Source of the DNA: Bryopsis sp. KO-2023
Lineage: Eukaryota; Chlorophyta; Ulvophyceae; Bryopsidales; Bryopsidaceae
Assembly: GCA_030272585.1 (NCBI GenBank)
Contig: BSYQ01000002.1
Span: 186,001-250,000 of the forward strand
Length of the DNA stretch: 64,000 nucleotides
Direction of reading: 5' to 3'
The notes under the pieces were generated by a model that saw only the letters and a program-made list of their open reading frames with translations, made no database searches and was not told the DNA's origin. Shown piece by piece: positions 1-10,357 of the stretch (its first letter is position 1; each line of letters opens with the position of its first letter). The position numbers and the translations under genes were made by a program.

Positions 1-240
1 CTTGCGAACGACGTTTCGTCGGCGACGCTGTGTCGCCGACAGCGTCGCCGACGGCGTCGCCGACGGTTTCAGTGGCGTCGACGAAACGTCGTTCGCAAGA
101 CGAAAATGTCGGTGACGCTGGTGTCGCCGACGCTGTCTGGAAAGTGTGACCGACGCGTCGCCGACGTCAAAACGACGGTGTGTCGGCGATAATGACGTCG
201 GTGACGGTGTCGTCGACGGTGTCGGTGGGTGCCACTGAAC
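1..240. repeat. GC-rich GTCGCCGAC array, left
   Basis: Dense direct and inverted copies of the word GTCGCCGAC / GTCGGCGAC. Bases 1-21 and 80-100 are a perfect 21-bp inverted repeat (starting CTTGCGAACGACG), so the first 100 bp can fold back. A matching array sits at 3755-3950, and the DNA between the two is AT-rich with short exons. This arrangement resembles subterminal repeats of a DNA transposon. The true left end may lie outside the window, and no target duplication could be identified. Confidence 0.7.
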
Positions 241-875
241 CCTGTTTTTCTGGATGTGGAATTGATAAATTTGGGGGAATAGATTCATGATTCGATTGAT
301 GATTCCTGACCCTCTCGGAGTCACTTCTTGAATTTCTTTTTTTGTTTTTTTGTTAATTCAATATATGTACCTTTTTTTCCTCAAAGGCACTCGATCTTGC
401 CCCCAACTGTAAACAACAAATAGACTGGCCATGCGACCTCTTTTTTTTTTTTTTAAGTTCTTGCAACAACTTCAGAATGTTAAAAAAAAGAAAACAACCC
501 CATGTGTCAGTTTCATTATAATGTTACTATAGTAACACAAAGAAGAAAAAATCCCTCGAAAAAACTATGCCAAATGCTGGTATTTGTGTCTTGAACAAAG
601 TGGTTGATCAATACAGACAGACAGGAAAGAAATCAATTCTCCCCTCCTATCTATCACAAAAAAAGAAAAAGAAAAAAGCGCAATTATTACGAAACAAAAA
701 CCCCTCGGTATTTCATAAACTCCCCAAAACACTATCCCAACCCAAACTCTTTGGGTTTTGGAAGAGAACGGGGGTGAAAAAAAACCCTGCCAACTAAAAA
801 AAGAAACGCCCTGTCACGGGCAGCTTGACTATGCTCCAGAAACCCAATACAACATCAGTGGTAAGATATTTTTGG
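241..875. other. AT-rich stretch without recognised gene
   Basis: AT-rich DNA with poly-T and poly-A tracts. Open frames on both strands are short and lysine-rich from A runs. Nothing recognisable was found. It lies between the GC-rich array and the stop codon of the minus-strand exon fragment that follows. Confidence 0.4.
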
Positions 876-1058
876 TTATTTGTCAAGACCCAGAGCTCCT
901 CCCTGTCCTGAGGACCTTTGCATGTTTTGGTGGAGGTACTCCAGGTCGATTTCGTTCCTATCCAAGGTCATCCCGTTAAAAGTGACTGTTTCCCCAGCCT
1001 CCATCGCCTGGCCCAAAATGTAATCACCCACTCGATAAGCGTGGTAACCACGCCGTGG
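876..1058 (-). pseudogene. C-terminal exon fragment, unknown protein
   Basis: A minus-strand open segment reads ...YHAYRVGDYILGQAMEA, continues for about 35 residues and ends in TAA (complement of 876-878). Its residue mix (charged and hydrophobic residues alternating, no low complexity) looks coding. I do not recognise the family. It directly follows the proline iminopeptidase exons on the same strand but does not match the C-terminus of that enzyme, so it is probably a separate captured fragment or the product of a rearrangement. Confidence 0.35.
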
Positions 1059-1100
1059 TTATCCAGCAAAAAAACGAGGACGTGCGATAATGTTGTGGAG

Positions 1101-1894
1101 AGCTGAAACAGACAAAATCCAGCCGCCCTTGCACCCCGATGCATGGAATGTCACGAATCCTAAATCCACAGAAACACACAATGAAATGAGGAGAAAAAAA
1201 GCACAGAAATTAGAGCTATGGTCTAATGACTGTCTCTATTGAAAAATAATAAAAAAACTACGCCAAGAAAGACATTTTTGTGGTTTTTACTTACCGCTCT
1301 CTCCACGGTGTCTAAATCAGGCGATGTCAGCCGCTTGTAATAGGAAGCAAGTGGATCCTCCTTCTCTGAGTCGGAAAGAATGGATACAAATTAAGCCCAG
1401 CCTGTCCGTATCAAAAGCAATTATTTGGACATCATGCAGATGCAAACAAAAGTAAACTAAAACAGTCATGAGCAAGGCGATATAGTATTCGGGTGTGGCT
1501 GAGGTTTTAAATCCTGGTCGGTCCATGTCAAGTTTTGATTCTTTCAAAAACACCTGCCTCTTGTCTGTGAACAAAAGAACAGAAGCCACCTGGACACATT
1601 ACTTAGGGCAGATTTAAAAATGTTTGTCACCTCAGGAAAAAGGCTTCGAGCACCCCCTCTGTACATCCAATCGATTTCCTCCGTTCGCATCGTGCATATT
1701 CCCCTCAAAACCATCCCTGAAACCCTAAAAACCAACATAACATTTTACCAACATCAATCACCACCCCTTGCATTTTCTTTTTTTTTAATTCGATGTTTTC
1801 TGTTGGGTCAAGAACCTTTGCAAAACTGTGAATAATTCCATACCAACAGTCCTGTCTTCTTTCACCTGTTTGGATGTGCGATTGCATAGGCCAG
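1101..1894 (-). pseudogene. Proline iminopeptidase fragment (4 exons)
   Basis: Proline iminopeptidases (alpha/beta hydrolases, peptidase family S33) remove N-terminal proline from peptides. Minus-strand exons read LAYAIAHPNR (about 1866-1894), VSGMVLRGICTMRTEEIDWM continuing to LFPE (1631-1724), KEDPLASYYKRLTSPD (1295-1365) and DIPCIGVQGRLDFVC (about 1101-1159). These match, in order, the family segments LAYAxxHPxR, LVLRGIF-LR-EIDW-YQEGA-FP, the segment with (A/S)Y(H/Y)xRLT, and IPxIxVQGRxDxVCP. Splice signals flank them: acceptor TTTTTAG before VSGM, donor GTGACAAA after LFPE, donor GTAAGT after ERA. The N-terminal half with the GGSWG nucleophile is absent, several middle residues are missing and the C-terminus is lost, so this is a truncated genomic fragment with introns retained. 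It begins only about 130 bp after the stop of the MLLE gene on the same strand. Confidence 0.75.
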
Positions 1895-2021
1895 TTTTGT
1901 TTTTTTCAAGTTCTCACCTTCATACTCTGACAGAGCGCATTCAACTACGTCTTTCTTGGAGATACACGCAGAATTACTTCTGTGATTTGCGATATTTCTT
2001 GAAGGTTTTTTTGGGGGGACT

Positions 2022-3352
2022 TCAGACAGTCTTGACTTTCTTTTTTGCTTCCTCCTTGCTGTCCAAAAGACCATGGTCATCAAGCACCTGCAAAATGCAA
2101 AACCAAATCAACCCCTTTTCGACAAAAAACACACACATACACAAATAAAAGATAAAAAAAAATCAGAACCTTCATCCTCCTAGACACAGAAGAATATACA
2201 AAAATAAAATAACCTTCTTCAAGAAAAACCGGAAGGTCCTGCTTACCCCGACAGCTTTTTCGACCTTGGAGGCAAGCACTCCGGCATTTTCAATGAGCAG
2301 GAGGATCTCTGCATTGTCCATGTCCAGAAGCATTCCAGTGACCTTGGTAGCACGGTCAGGCAATCTGACAGAACATTGTTAAAAAGTCCTGCAAAAAAAA
2401 TCACGATGACAACAAATCCACATTGAAAACTATGATAATACACGATTGCAACAATACGTAATCGAGTCGGTTCCACATTTTTCTTGAATTTTAATTTCGA
2501 TTCTTGTTTTCGCATGAGCGCTATCGAACTGATACCTTTCAGAATCATCTACCCAAGAGCTTCCCCACTCATCGTAGCATTCACTGCCCTAGTGCAGTAA
2601 CCAAACAAGACAGTCCACTAAAACTGATAGCAACAAACAGAAGGCCCCATATGAATATGCATCTGCTATGAACACTTCATGTTTTTTTCAGGTGGGATTT
2701 TTCTTGGTTTATGTTTTTTTTTTGTGGTCCAATTAAAAGTAGCTGAAACATCTTGGTTTATGTCTGGAAGATTACTGACCACAATCAAATAAGATACAAA
2801 ACTCTGATTGAAATTGTTCTCTCAATATTCAGAACGCACCTAAAGCCTTCAAACAAAAAGGGGTTTCGTCGCAACTACATCTCAAGCTGGGTTTTAATAA
2901 CGCATTCTATCCGAGCCCTTTCAAATTTCAGTGGGATTGTTTGGAATCTGCAGCGGGGTGGCTTCCATCATACGGGGGAAAAAATGTGTTAGAAAGTTGT
3001 TGAGATGAGAAACTCACCCCACCGAATAAATTCCTGTTCAAGGGCAGCTCTAGGAACATCCAGCCTGGCAGCCTGTTGCAAAATCTCTGGCAGTACCTGC
3101 TTCCATCAACCCATGGTCTCAGATTCAACTCACATCCCCTTCCCTATCTTACCAAAAGAAAAAAAAACAGTGCTTCAACTTTCAATTGAGAACAACCATG
3201 GCATCTGTTTTCATTTTGTTGCACATTTCCACCTTGTATGCCACCATGCTTTGCTGATAGGATATGTTTCGAGGTGGCGAGCGATTCCCTGAGTCGAAAT
3301 TGAGCCGGCCCTCTTTATTCAGCCTCTCCACAAATTTGTGGAGCTCAGCCTC
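2022..3352 (-). CDS. Protein with C-terminal MLLE (PABC) domain, partial
   Basis: Five minus-strand exons are visible: 3233-3352 (EAELHKFVERLNKEGRLNF...), 3018-3096 (VLPEILQQAARLDVPRAAL...), about 2535-2589 (GSECYDEWGSSWVDDSER), 2247-2364 (LPDRATKVTGMLLDMDNAEI...) and 2022-2087 (VLDDHGLLDSKEEAKK...KTV, stop TGA). The last two form an MLLE domain with the hallmark KxTGMLLDMDNAEIL followed by KVEKAV. This is the peptide-binding fold of poly(A)-binding protein and UBR5 that grips PAM2 motifs. No RRM is visible upstream, so PABP itself is not shown. The phase between exons 2 and 3 does not join cleanly, so an exon may be missing or the gene may be broken. The 5' end is unresolved; GC-rich sequence near 3500-3750 could hold it. 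The gene could be a captured copy, because repeat arrays lie on both sides. Confidence 0.65.
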
Positions 3353-3754
3353 CTGTCAAGACACGCAGGTCTCCTGTCAGAAAAAAACCAAGCAAAGGAA
3401 AGGAAAGGGAAGGCCCCGAAGTATCCACGAACTTTGAAACACGAAGGAAAATGTCTTCAAGAGACAACAGGAATGCTAAAGCCTTACAGGGGTTCACAAG
3501 CTTCCGCCAAAATGCTGGCAAACACCACCGCCACCGCACCGCCGCCGTTACCACTTCCCTTCACTTTCCACTTTCCCTCCTTTCCTTGTTCCAACAGCGC
3601 AGAAAGACGCACACGCGCGCACCGCGTCGAATTTCCCAGAGTGGCGAAAGGGGTTGTTGCTATTGCGCTGTTGGGTTTGGTGCCGTGATCACACTTGACG
3701 TTAAAAATTAACGTGATTTGTACAATCAAATCTGGTTGGGATGGGTTCACCATT
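3353..3754. other. Possible 5' region of the MLLE gene
   Basis: GC content rises here (GCGCACACGCGCGCACC near 3610). A minus-strand frame is open from 3753 to 3484, but it does not splice in frame to the next exon with the donors I can see. This may be a promoter or first exon; no firm gene call is possible. Confidence 0.3.
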
Positions 3755-3950
3755 CAACGACGCCATGGACGATGCCGTCGGCGACGCCTCCGTCACCGAC
3801 GCAGCGTCGCCGACGAATGACACTTGACGGCGACGCTGTGAGTGCCCCAACCGATGTGACAATCACATCATATTACCGTCGCCGACGCTCCTGGTGACGT
3901 CGCCGACGCGCTTGTCACGAACGACGGTGTCGGCGACGACGTCGGCGGTA
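3755..3950. repeat. GC-rich GTCGCCGAC array, right
   Basis: Same word family as positions 1-240 (GTCGCCGACG, CGAACGACGGTGTCGG), in both orientations. Together the arrays bracket 3.5 kb of AT-rich DNA holding fragments of at least two recognisable gene families. No CACTA terminus is seen at its outer edge. Confidence 0.65.
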
Positions 3951-3968
3951 CCCCCCTTCCGCCTTGTG

Positions 3969-4112
3969 GAGTGGGCCTCTTAAGTACCCCTAAGTGTAGT
4001 ACGCTGACGCATGCCCCAAACTCTGGGTCTAATCTGTCTTACTCGTGAACCCACATGCGTCAGCCACCCTCGACTCTACCCCAACTAACCTCGTAGCGCT
4101 CTAAACGACTAA
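3969..4112. repeat. 144-bp direct repeat, copy 1
   Basis: Starts GAGTGGGCCTCTTAAGTACC and is nearly identical to 6951-7096. It contains an internal inverted repeat GCTGACGCATG ... CATGCGTCAGC. The copies lie about 3 kb apart in the same orientation. No TG..CA ends, primer site or polypurine tract was found, so an LTR call is not supported. Confidence 0.7.
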
Positions 4113-4869
4113 CATTCGCCTTTCATTTTTCCATACAAACATCCATACATCGTACATAGATGCACACATCTGAACAGCCACAGAGGAATGGAGGGTACAG
4201 GCGGGGGAAAACACAATGCCAATCACCTCACTGTAAGAGGACCGAGGCATCGAGTCGCAGCCGTTCAAATTTGAATAAACCCAATACTTTCCCGTGTCGT
4301 TTTTCGTGATTTGGTTGAATGTGTGCACAACAATTGGATTTGCTCCACTTCGCTCCACTAAAAGGGTAAAAGAAAGGTAAGAAGGATGCATTTTAAAAGG
4401 GTAAAAGAAAGGTAAGAAGGATGCATTTCAAAAGGATAAAAGAAGGGTAAAAGAAGGGTAAGAAGGGATCGTCGAGGAGGAGTGGGGAAGATATGGAGGA
4501 AGGAGATCAAAGTAATCAAGTAAAGCATCGACAGGGGAGGCCCGTATTTGGGTTGCTAGATGTACGTGGGTTTTGGAAGGCCATTCTATTTCTGTTTTCA
4601 CAACGGTGTATTGAGACTTGAATTGGTGGGCTTGAAATTTTCTTCTTCGCCTTGTCTGTTTTAGTGCTCAGAAAATAGAAACCACTTCTGGAGGGCAAAG
4701 AATACACACACACAGCACAAGAGAAGCTCGAAATTCAAAATTGCAAAAGGTAAAATAAGGAGTGGAAAGAATGAGGCAAAATGGGTGTGAATACCTGCCG
4801 CCCCCCAAAATAACGATCTAAAACAACTTAGTCTCATGAAAGAAGGAAAGGATATTGGGTCCATCGGCA
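4113..4869. other. Exon-like piece and AG-rich tandem repeat
   Basis: A minus-strand open piece (about 4203-4361, ...SGANPIVVHTFNQITKN...) ends at a GTGATTGG donor-like site and looks coding, but I do not recognise it. A 36-bp tandem repeat (AAAAGGGTAAAAGAAAGG...) runs from 4359 to about 4470. The rest is low-information AT-rich DNA. Confidence 0.35.
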
Positions 4870-4985
4870 CAACCACCCCTTGGACAAAAGTATTTTTTTT
4901 TTTCATGACACATGAGCACTCAGAAATCGAAGTCTAAAATACACCCACACCCACCCACCGTTGCAACAGCGCACAACTCTGATTT
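4870..4985. repeat. Inverted repeat arm, left
   Basis: Contains ACAAAAGTATTTTT, TCATGACACATGAGCACTCA and CCGTTGCAACAGCGCACAAC. The reverse complement of 9355-9475 carries the same elements in the same order with scattered differences. The two arms bracket about 4.5 kb and may be degraded terminal repeats of a DNA element. Confidence 0.55.
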
Positions 4986-5246
4986 GCACCCTTTCTTTTT
5001 CTTATCAAAACGAATGGGTCGAGACTTTTTTCCCTTGGCAAGTCGAGAGCGGTCGATGGTTTCTTTCCCTCCTCCCTGGAAAACCTTACAACTGGGAGAA
5101 AATAGGCTGGGAATAGAAAGTCATTCGTTGTTGCTTCACTATCTCCGACCTGCAAGTAGTAAAGTAAAGTAGTAAAGCCCCAGCCGCTTTGAGTCATGAG
5201 TCGTACCCGAAACAAAGTTCGAATAAATCATCAGGCTCACTGGATA

Positions 5247-5495
5247 TTAAGCTAACCACAAATGTTCAGAATTATTCATGACCTTCTCTTGGACATCATC
5301 CGCATGACCTCGTAGGTAAGCCTTGATTTGTTCGCTTTCCGAGACCGACCTAGCAGCTTCAGTAATCACTTTTTCAAAACGTAGTGTGTAGATAGCCACA
5401 GTGTCACCCATTGTCATTTTCACTTTTCCCAAATCATCGACAAAGTCTTGGACTAAGACTAAGCCCAAGAGACTCGCTCCTTCCTTGAAAGACAA
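5247..5495 (-). pseudogene. Retrotransposon gag-like fragment
   Basis: An 82-residue minus-strand frame with ...KVKMTMGDTVAIYTLRFEKV followed by a spaced YLRGH segment. It resembles the Ty3/gypsy-type gag core, where a xGExVxxYxxRFxxL stretch is followed by a (Y/F)xxGL segment. No zinc knuckle, protease or polymerase continues the frame, so this is an isolated relic. The resemblance is by motif only. Confidence 0.4.
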
Positions 5496-5729
5496 AAGAT
5501 TGAATAGTGGGGCTGGTTGTGTTCAAGATCTTCGACTATGCTTTTAAGAGAAATCGTTAGAGGCATTGATGGTCACTCCACGTTCTACACCATGGCGTAA
5601 CCGAAACAAAAGCAATCGGAGACTCCTGAATACTTTGTTGAATCAAAATCTTCGCTCGGAGTAACGGAAACATGAGTTGTGGAAGAGATGAGCATCTCCG
5701 GAGGGGAAAAATGTAATTATCAAGAAGTT

Positions 5730-5980
5730 CATGGAAAATATAATCAAGCGAGTGGACAAAAAAGGTGTCGCTCATATTATGACCTCCAACTTGGAGCCTT
5801 GCGGCCTTCCGAAGACCGAGGAAATGATTGGCGAGGGCTCATCCTCGTCTGTAGTGGTGTCCACCCTGGCCTACGCAAGCAAGGCTTGCGCGTGGCGAAG
5901 CTTTTGGCGAGCTCGAGTGGTGCGCTGGCAAGCGAAGAGGTGGTCACGGCCCTTGTGGAGGTGTGCCAGGCAATACTGAG
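5730..5980 (+). other. Short unassigned ORF
   Basis: A plus-strand frame beginning MENIIKRVDKKGVAHIMTSN has a natural amino-acid mix for its first 50 residues but no recognised domain. An overlapping second frame is also open. It probably belongs to the surrounding decayed element. Confidence 0.2.
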
Positions 5981-6617
5981 CGACGCGAATAAATGGCTTC
6001 AACAATGCCACAATTAGTTTTGATGGTCGGAATCTTTTCGAGACGCTGCCGCCATAGCCATACAAAGATTTCGTCGACATCTTTTTCGAGGATGATCCTG
6101 AGAAAAGAGCCTTCTTATCGAACTAAATAAAAATTTCAAGGACCCGATTTAACGAGCATAAATTGGATATATAGCCTCGTTCACGCTCGGAGTCAAAGGG
6201 GAGGAAGAACAGCTTAGGATAAAATTAACCATTTCATAACCTAACGTGGGAGATATCAAAGCAATTTTTTCCCTGAGGGCAAGCTTTAGTCTTTCCTATT
6301 GATGGGGCTCCGCCTCTGGTCTTGTTACTTTCTGCACATACTTAGTGAAGATCGCTTTCTCTAGGGTTGTATACATTGATGTGGTAGGATCAATGTGTCG
6401 AGATAGCATATGATTGGGTCTACGGGAGAAATCATCGTGGAGATATCCAGTGAGCGCATCTAATTTGGGGATATTCCTCATGCATGAACAACTTAGGTAA
6501 CTTCGAACATCATATAGTGCCATCGAGCCCTTTTATAGAAGCTTAAGCTTTTGTTGGAATCGTCTCGAATTGGCAAAGCTTGATACCGACACACATTAAA
6601 GGGCTAAAAATTAGGGG

Positions 6618-6974
6618 ATGCGAATGAAGGACCCTTGCAACATCAAGAAGGCGGTTTTAGAGAGTTTTACCTTGTTGATAGTGAAGCTTGTGGGTGACGC
6701 AATAGTGGTCGGCTGTGTTGATTGGATTCGTGATAACTTGCTGGCTAACGCAAGTATACTTGTGGGGTTTGTTGCTTTAGACAACTCTCTAGCTAGCGCG
6801 GTTGTGAACGCTACTAAAGCACTTGGTTGGATAAGTGATTGCGTCAGGCAAACACTTAGACACACACACACAAACACACACACAAGCGGGAACACACCAA
6901 TCCCACGAATCCCGAGTTCTTACAAAGTAACTATGAGTGTCAAAACAACGAGTGGGCCTCTTAAGTACCCCTAA
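6618..6974 (+). CDS. Hypothetical 118-aa ORF
   Basis: ATG-initiated frame with a hydrophobic/amphipathic middle (LLIVKLVGDAIVVGCV) and a Thr/His-rich tail from a CACA repeat. The tail runs into the second copy of the 144-bp direct repeat. The opposite strand is also open over 94 codons, so coding status is doubtful. I do not recognise it. Confidence 0.2.
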   Translation: MRMKDPCNIKKAVLESFTLLIVKLVGDAIVVGCVDWIRDNLLANASILVGFVALDNSLASAVVNATKALGWISDCVRQTLRHTHTNTHTSGNTPIPRIPSSYKVTMSVKTTSGPLKYP

Positions 6975-7096
6975 GTGTAGTACGCTGACGCATGCCCCAA
7001 ACTCTGGGTCTAATCTGTCTTACTCGTGAACCCACATGCGTCAGCCACCCTCGGCTCTATCCCAAACTACCTCGGATAGCGCTAAAAGACTAACAC
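6951..7096. repeat. 144-bp direct repeat, copy 2
   Basis: Second copy of the repeat at 3969-4112, differing at only a few bases, mostly near its 3' end. Confidence 0.7.
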
Positions 7097-9354
7097 TTGT
7101 CGTAATCTTTCTCCTATAAAGACGAGCCGCTTAAGTTTTTTGATGATATAGGCTTGAATTTTTTCGCGATACACCGGAAGCAAACCTGTAATATTGTCGA
7201 AACATGTGAAAAACTTGTTTTTCGAGTCATTTTTTTTCTTTTCCGGCCCAAAACGACTGTCGTCGACGTTTAGTTGCTTCATTGTTCAACTTTTATCACC
7301 GAAAACAACTAGCATCCCCTTGACCTAATCGCCTAAAATTGTGAAGCGATAAAAAATGTATACGAAAACCAAAATCCTAATTTTGCGAATATATATATAA
7401 TTCTTTGTTACGGTGATACGACAATTTTTAAAGTACGGGAGTCCATTAGAACGAGTTGTCAGAGATTTCTACAACGTTAAAGGGGTTAATTTCCCCCTCG
7501 GAGGAATTTTCACTCTCTCAAACTTGCTACGATTGCAAACGTGATTGCAATCGTGTTGATGGACAAGTTTATCGCACAATTTCTAACGATATGTCGTTCA
7601 ATACTACGACAAAGTACATTTGGTTTCATTCTTGGAATGCATGGCAATGACGATTTTAGCTAAATTTCGATCGACTTCCTATCGACACCATGTCATACAA
7701 GTTTTGATGAACAAATTTGTACAATGTGTAACCTTTTTTGACACATTTCAAGTCGACTTTAGCAATTAATTTTGTACGATTGGTTACACTATTAAGATCG
7801 ATGATGAAAAGAAAATCGGATTTGTCGTTATAGCGTATGCACAATCATTATCTACACACTCCTCTGAGAGGAGTCCTCTGCTGGCAGAGATTTTTCTGAG
7901 AAAGTGCGGATGTTGGAACCTCTTGCGTTGTTGCGTGAGGACGAAATCATTGATGCTTTTGTGGACTTGAAACAGAAGTTTTCCTCAACAAGCTCTACCC
8001 GTAGCGGACTTCAAGCGAAAAAAATGTAATACGACTCGATGAAGGAAACTCTTTAAATTTAGGTCGTGTTGGTTCCTCATGGTTGTTTATTTATAGCATT
8101 AAAATATTACGGGATGTTTATCTATAGCATCAAAATATGGAAAAAACACTCCACGGGTATTACATGCTATGCAAGATTTACGACCATCGCAGCACGAGGC
8201 GAAAGTGGACTCGATGGCGTCCCCCCACTCCCTCACCAATTTGATGGGCCGTAAGCGCACTCGGATTTACTATTGGATGTCTTACAAAGGTGATTGCGCG
8301 AACTTATCTCGGAAAAAAGCCCCCTTGGGCGTTGCGATCGTGGAAAGTTGATTCGATTTCGCGACAAATAATCATGCGTCTTAATTATCGAAATAATGAA
8401 CCCAAAGGTTGTCTCATAACTTCCGGTTCGACCGATCTGATTTTCAACACATGGTTGTCATTGATGCCATCAAATTAATAAATCGAGGCGAGTTACACGA
8501 ACACCAACACGATACAAGCTCGTATTTCCTTGCTTAACCTTTGCCTTTGCGTTTGTGTAACAAGGGCAAATATGCTGTCATTGATGGCATGACTAGCCTT
8601 GACGTTTTGCATGCCGTTCTGCAGAAGTATGTAATCCGGATCCAGGTTTGATGGAATCGAGACAATTAGCTGCTTGGTAATTTTATGAGTTTGAAACGAG
8701 CTATTTCGGTGAAAGACCGAAAAATGTCCTAATGCCTTTCTAAGATGGAAATCAACTTCGCCAGTAAAGAACGGGGGTTTCCACTGTTATCAATTGTGCA
8801 TAAAATTGGAATCAAAAATTTGAGAGCCATCGTTCCTTGATTTCATTTGCGCAAGATATACACCGGATTTGGAAGAGAGTCAGTTTCGACGAGACTTGTT
8901 GCTAGACTATGTCAATCTCGAGCGCGAGACCTTGCTTTAGACGCACTCAACCAGCCTCCGGAACTCGATGATTGGCACCCTGATTTAGGATTTGACAGAA
9001 GAGGACAATTCACACTGGGTTGAAGGATGCTTGATGTAACACGTGGCAGCGGTTTCTCACATCGAGCCTCCAAGACCTCGACACTCGCAATGACCATAGA
9101 GGCACGATTGGGATGCTCCAAATGAAATGTTGATTCGATTACAAGGTGTCCTAGAATAATGATGCCCATGTCTACGTTGAAACAAGCACGGAAGTACAGC
9201 GACCCAACATGTTTTTTTTTGCGCGACAAATTGAAAAGCCATCGAACGAGGAAAATTTTATTGATTTTGTTAGTTTTCAACGCATCTTCTCTCGCCCGTT
9301 TCCTTTCTCCTTACTTTTTGGATTCCGAACAGAATAAAGATTATTGTGGATGCA
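7097..9354. other. AT-rich gene-poor stretch
   Basis: Open frames are 60-120 codons and overlap on both strands. None carries a motif I recognise. Several segments read like decayed coding sequence interrupted by stops (for example near 8160-8480), which fits old retroelement debris, but no family can be assigned. Confidence 0.35.
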
Positions 9355-9475
9355 ACCAGAGTTGTGCACCGTTGCAACGGCGCACAACTCCGGTGTGGGT
9401 GTGTGTTTTTAACTCTGATTTCTGAGTGCTCCTGTGTCATGAAAAAAAAAATTACTTTTGTGGAAGGAAGTGTTC
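9355..9475. repeat. Inverted repeat arm, right
   Basis: Reverse-complement partner of 4870-4985: CCGTTGCAACGGCGCACAAC, then TGAGTGCTCCTGTGTCATGA, then a poly-A run and TTACTTTTGTGG. Confidence 0.55.
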
Positions 9476-9577
9476 CCTTGTGTCTCAACAACAACACCAC
9501 TCCCACTCAAAGCCTAGTGCATAACGGGCCTAACAAATACTTTGTACGGTGTGGGCTTTCAATTGTCGAGTTGCATC

Positions 9578-9627
9578 CAGAGTTGTGCCGAAGTCGTTGT
9601 CGCAAAAACGACTTCGGCACAACTCTG
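9578..9627. repeat. Perfect 21-bp hairpin
   Basis: CAGAGTTGTGCCGAAGTCGT plus one T (9578-9598) and its exact reverse complement (9607-9627) are separated by 8 nt. The stem sequence GAGTTGTG also occurs in the inverted-repeat arm just upstream, so the hairpin may belong to the same element. Confidence 0.75.
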
Positions 9628-9732
9628 TGAGACACAGTTTCCAGATAATTATTCTACAAGAGTTCTCTCGAACCCGTACCAACCCCGTACTCATGTTCGA
9701 GTGGATATCGCTATATATATATATATTTGAAA

Positions 9733-9833
9733 ATTCAGAAATATCTAATGGACACGGGTGCAGAGGTCAATTTTTTACCCTTGACGAAGTGTGTTGAACG
9801 AGCACTACTTGATACAAAGTTAGTGAAAAGATA
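9733..9833 (+). pseudogene. Retropepsin (retroelement protease) relic
   Basis: The frame reads IQKYLMDTGAEVNFLPL and stops with TAA after KLVKR. (L/M)DTGAxxNFL is the active-site signature of retroviral-type aspartic proteases found in LTR and related retroelements. Only about 30 residues survive in frame. A reverse-transcriptase-like piece follows on the same strand, supporting a decayed pol region. Confidence 0.6.
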
Positions 9834-9840
9834 AAGTACT

Positions 9841-10357
9841 TTGGGTCTCAACAAAGTTTGGATTTTTTGGATATCACCCTTTTTTGGCCAATTGAAACAG
9901 ATGGGTACCATTTACGTCATAAACTATTTTTCAAGGTTTTTAGTACCATTCCATACATATATTCCTACCCTATTCATACCAATAGGGCTTGCATCAAGGC
10001 TAAGCTTCATAGGTTGGCAAACCTCACGTCTTCAAAAAAATATTTTCATCGCAGCAGCCAGTCGTTTTCGGATACTTCGTGATTATTCCCGCGATTTTTT
10101 ACACAAGAGTTTTTTTTTGTTTTACTCACTTCAAACGAAATGATTCTCCTTTACAATTTCTTGCTTTTAAAATGGTCTGGCTTATTAGCAAATTCTCTCG
10201 TGATGTTTTACCTCATTCTCCAGGTTTACCTTCCGTGGGTTTCAAAACCATGTTCACACTTCAACACCCTTCCCTTCCTATCTCCAAGATTTTATATCAG
10301 GTCTGGGAGCAATTCGACATGTTGGACTACGGTCGGGCACCAATTGTTGTTGATTGA
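9841..10357 (+). pseudogene. Reverse-transcriptase C-terminus-like relic
   Basis: One frame (9858-10080) reads LDFLDITLFWPIETDGYHL, then PYIYSYP, then ACIKAKLHRLANLTSSKKYF. This spacing resembles the post-palm end of reverse transcriptases that carry (V/L)xFLDxTL ... PxSYIPxxSxHP ... IKxELxRxxRLxSS. The match then continues in a second frame (10079 onwards), so at least one frameshift is present. No YxDD catalytic box is visible upstream. Assignment is by motif resemblance. Confidence 0.4.

Noticed and set aside
3969..7096. LTR pair of a retrotransposon
   Set aside because: No TG..CA ends, primer-binding site or polypurine tract was found, and the gag-like piece between them runs without pol.
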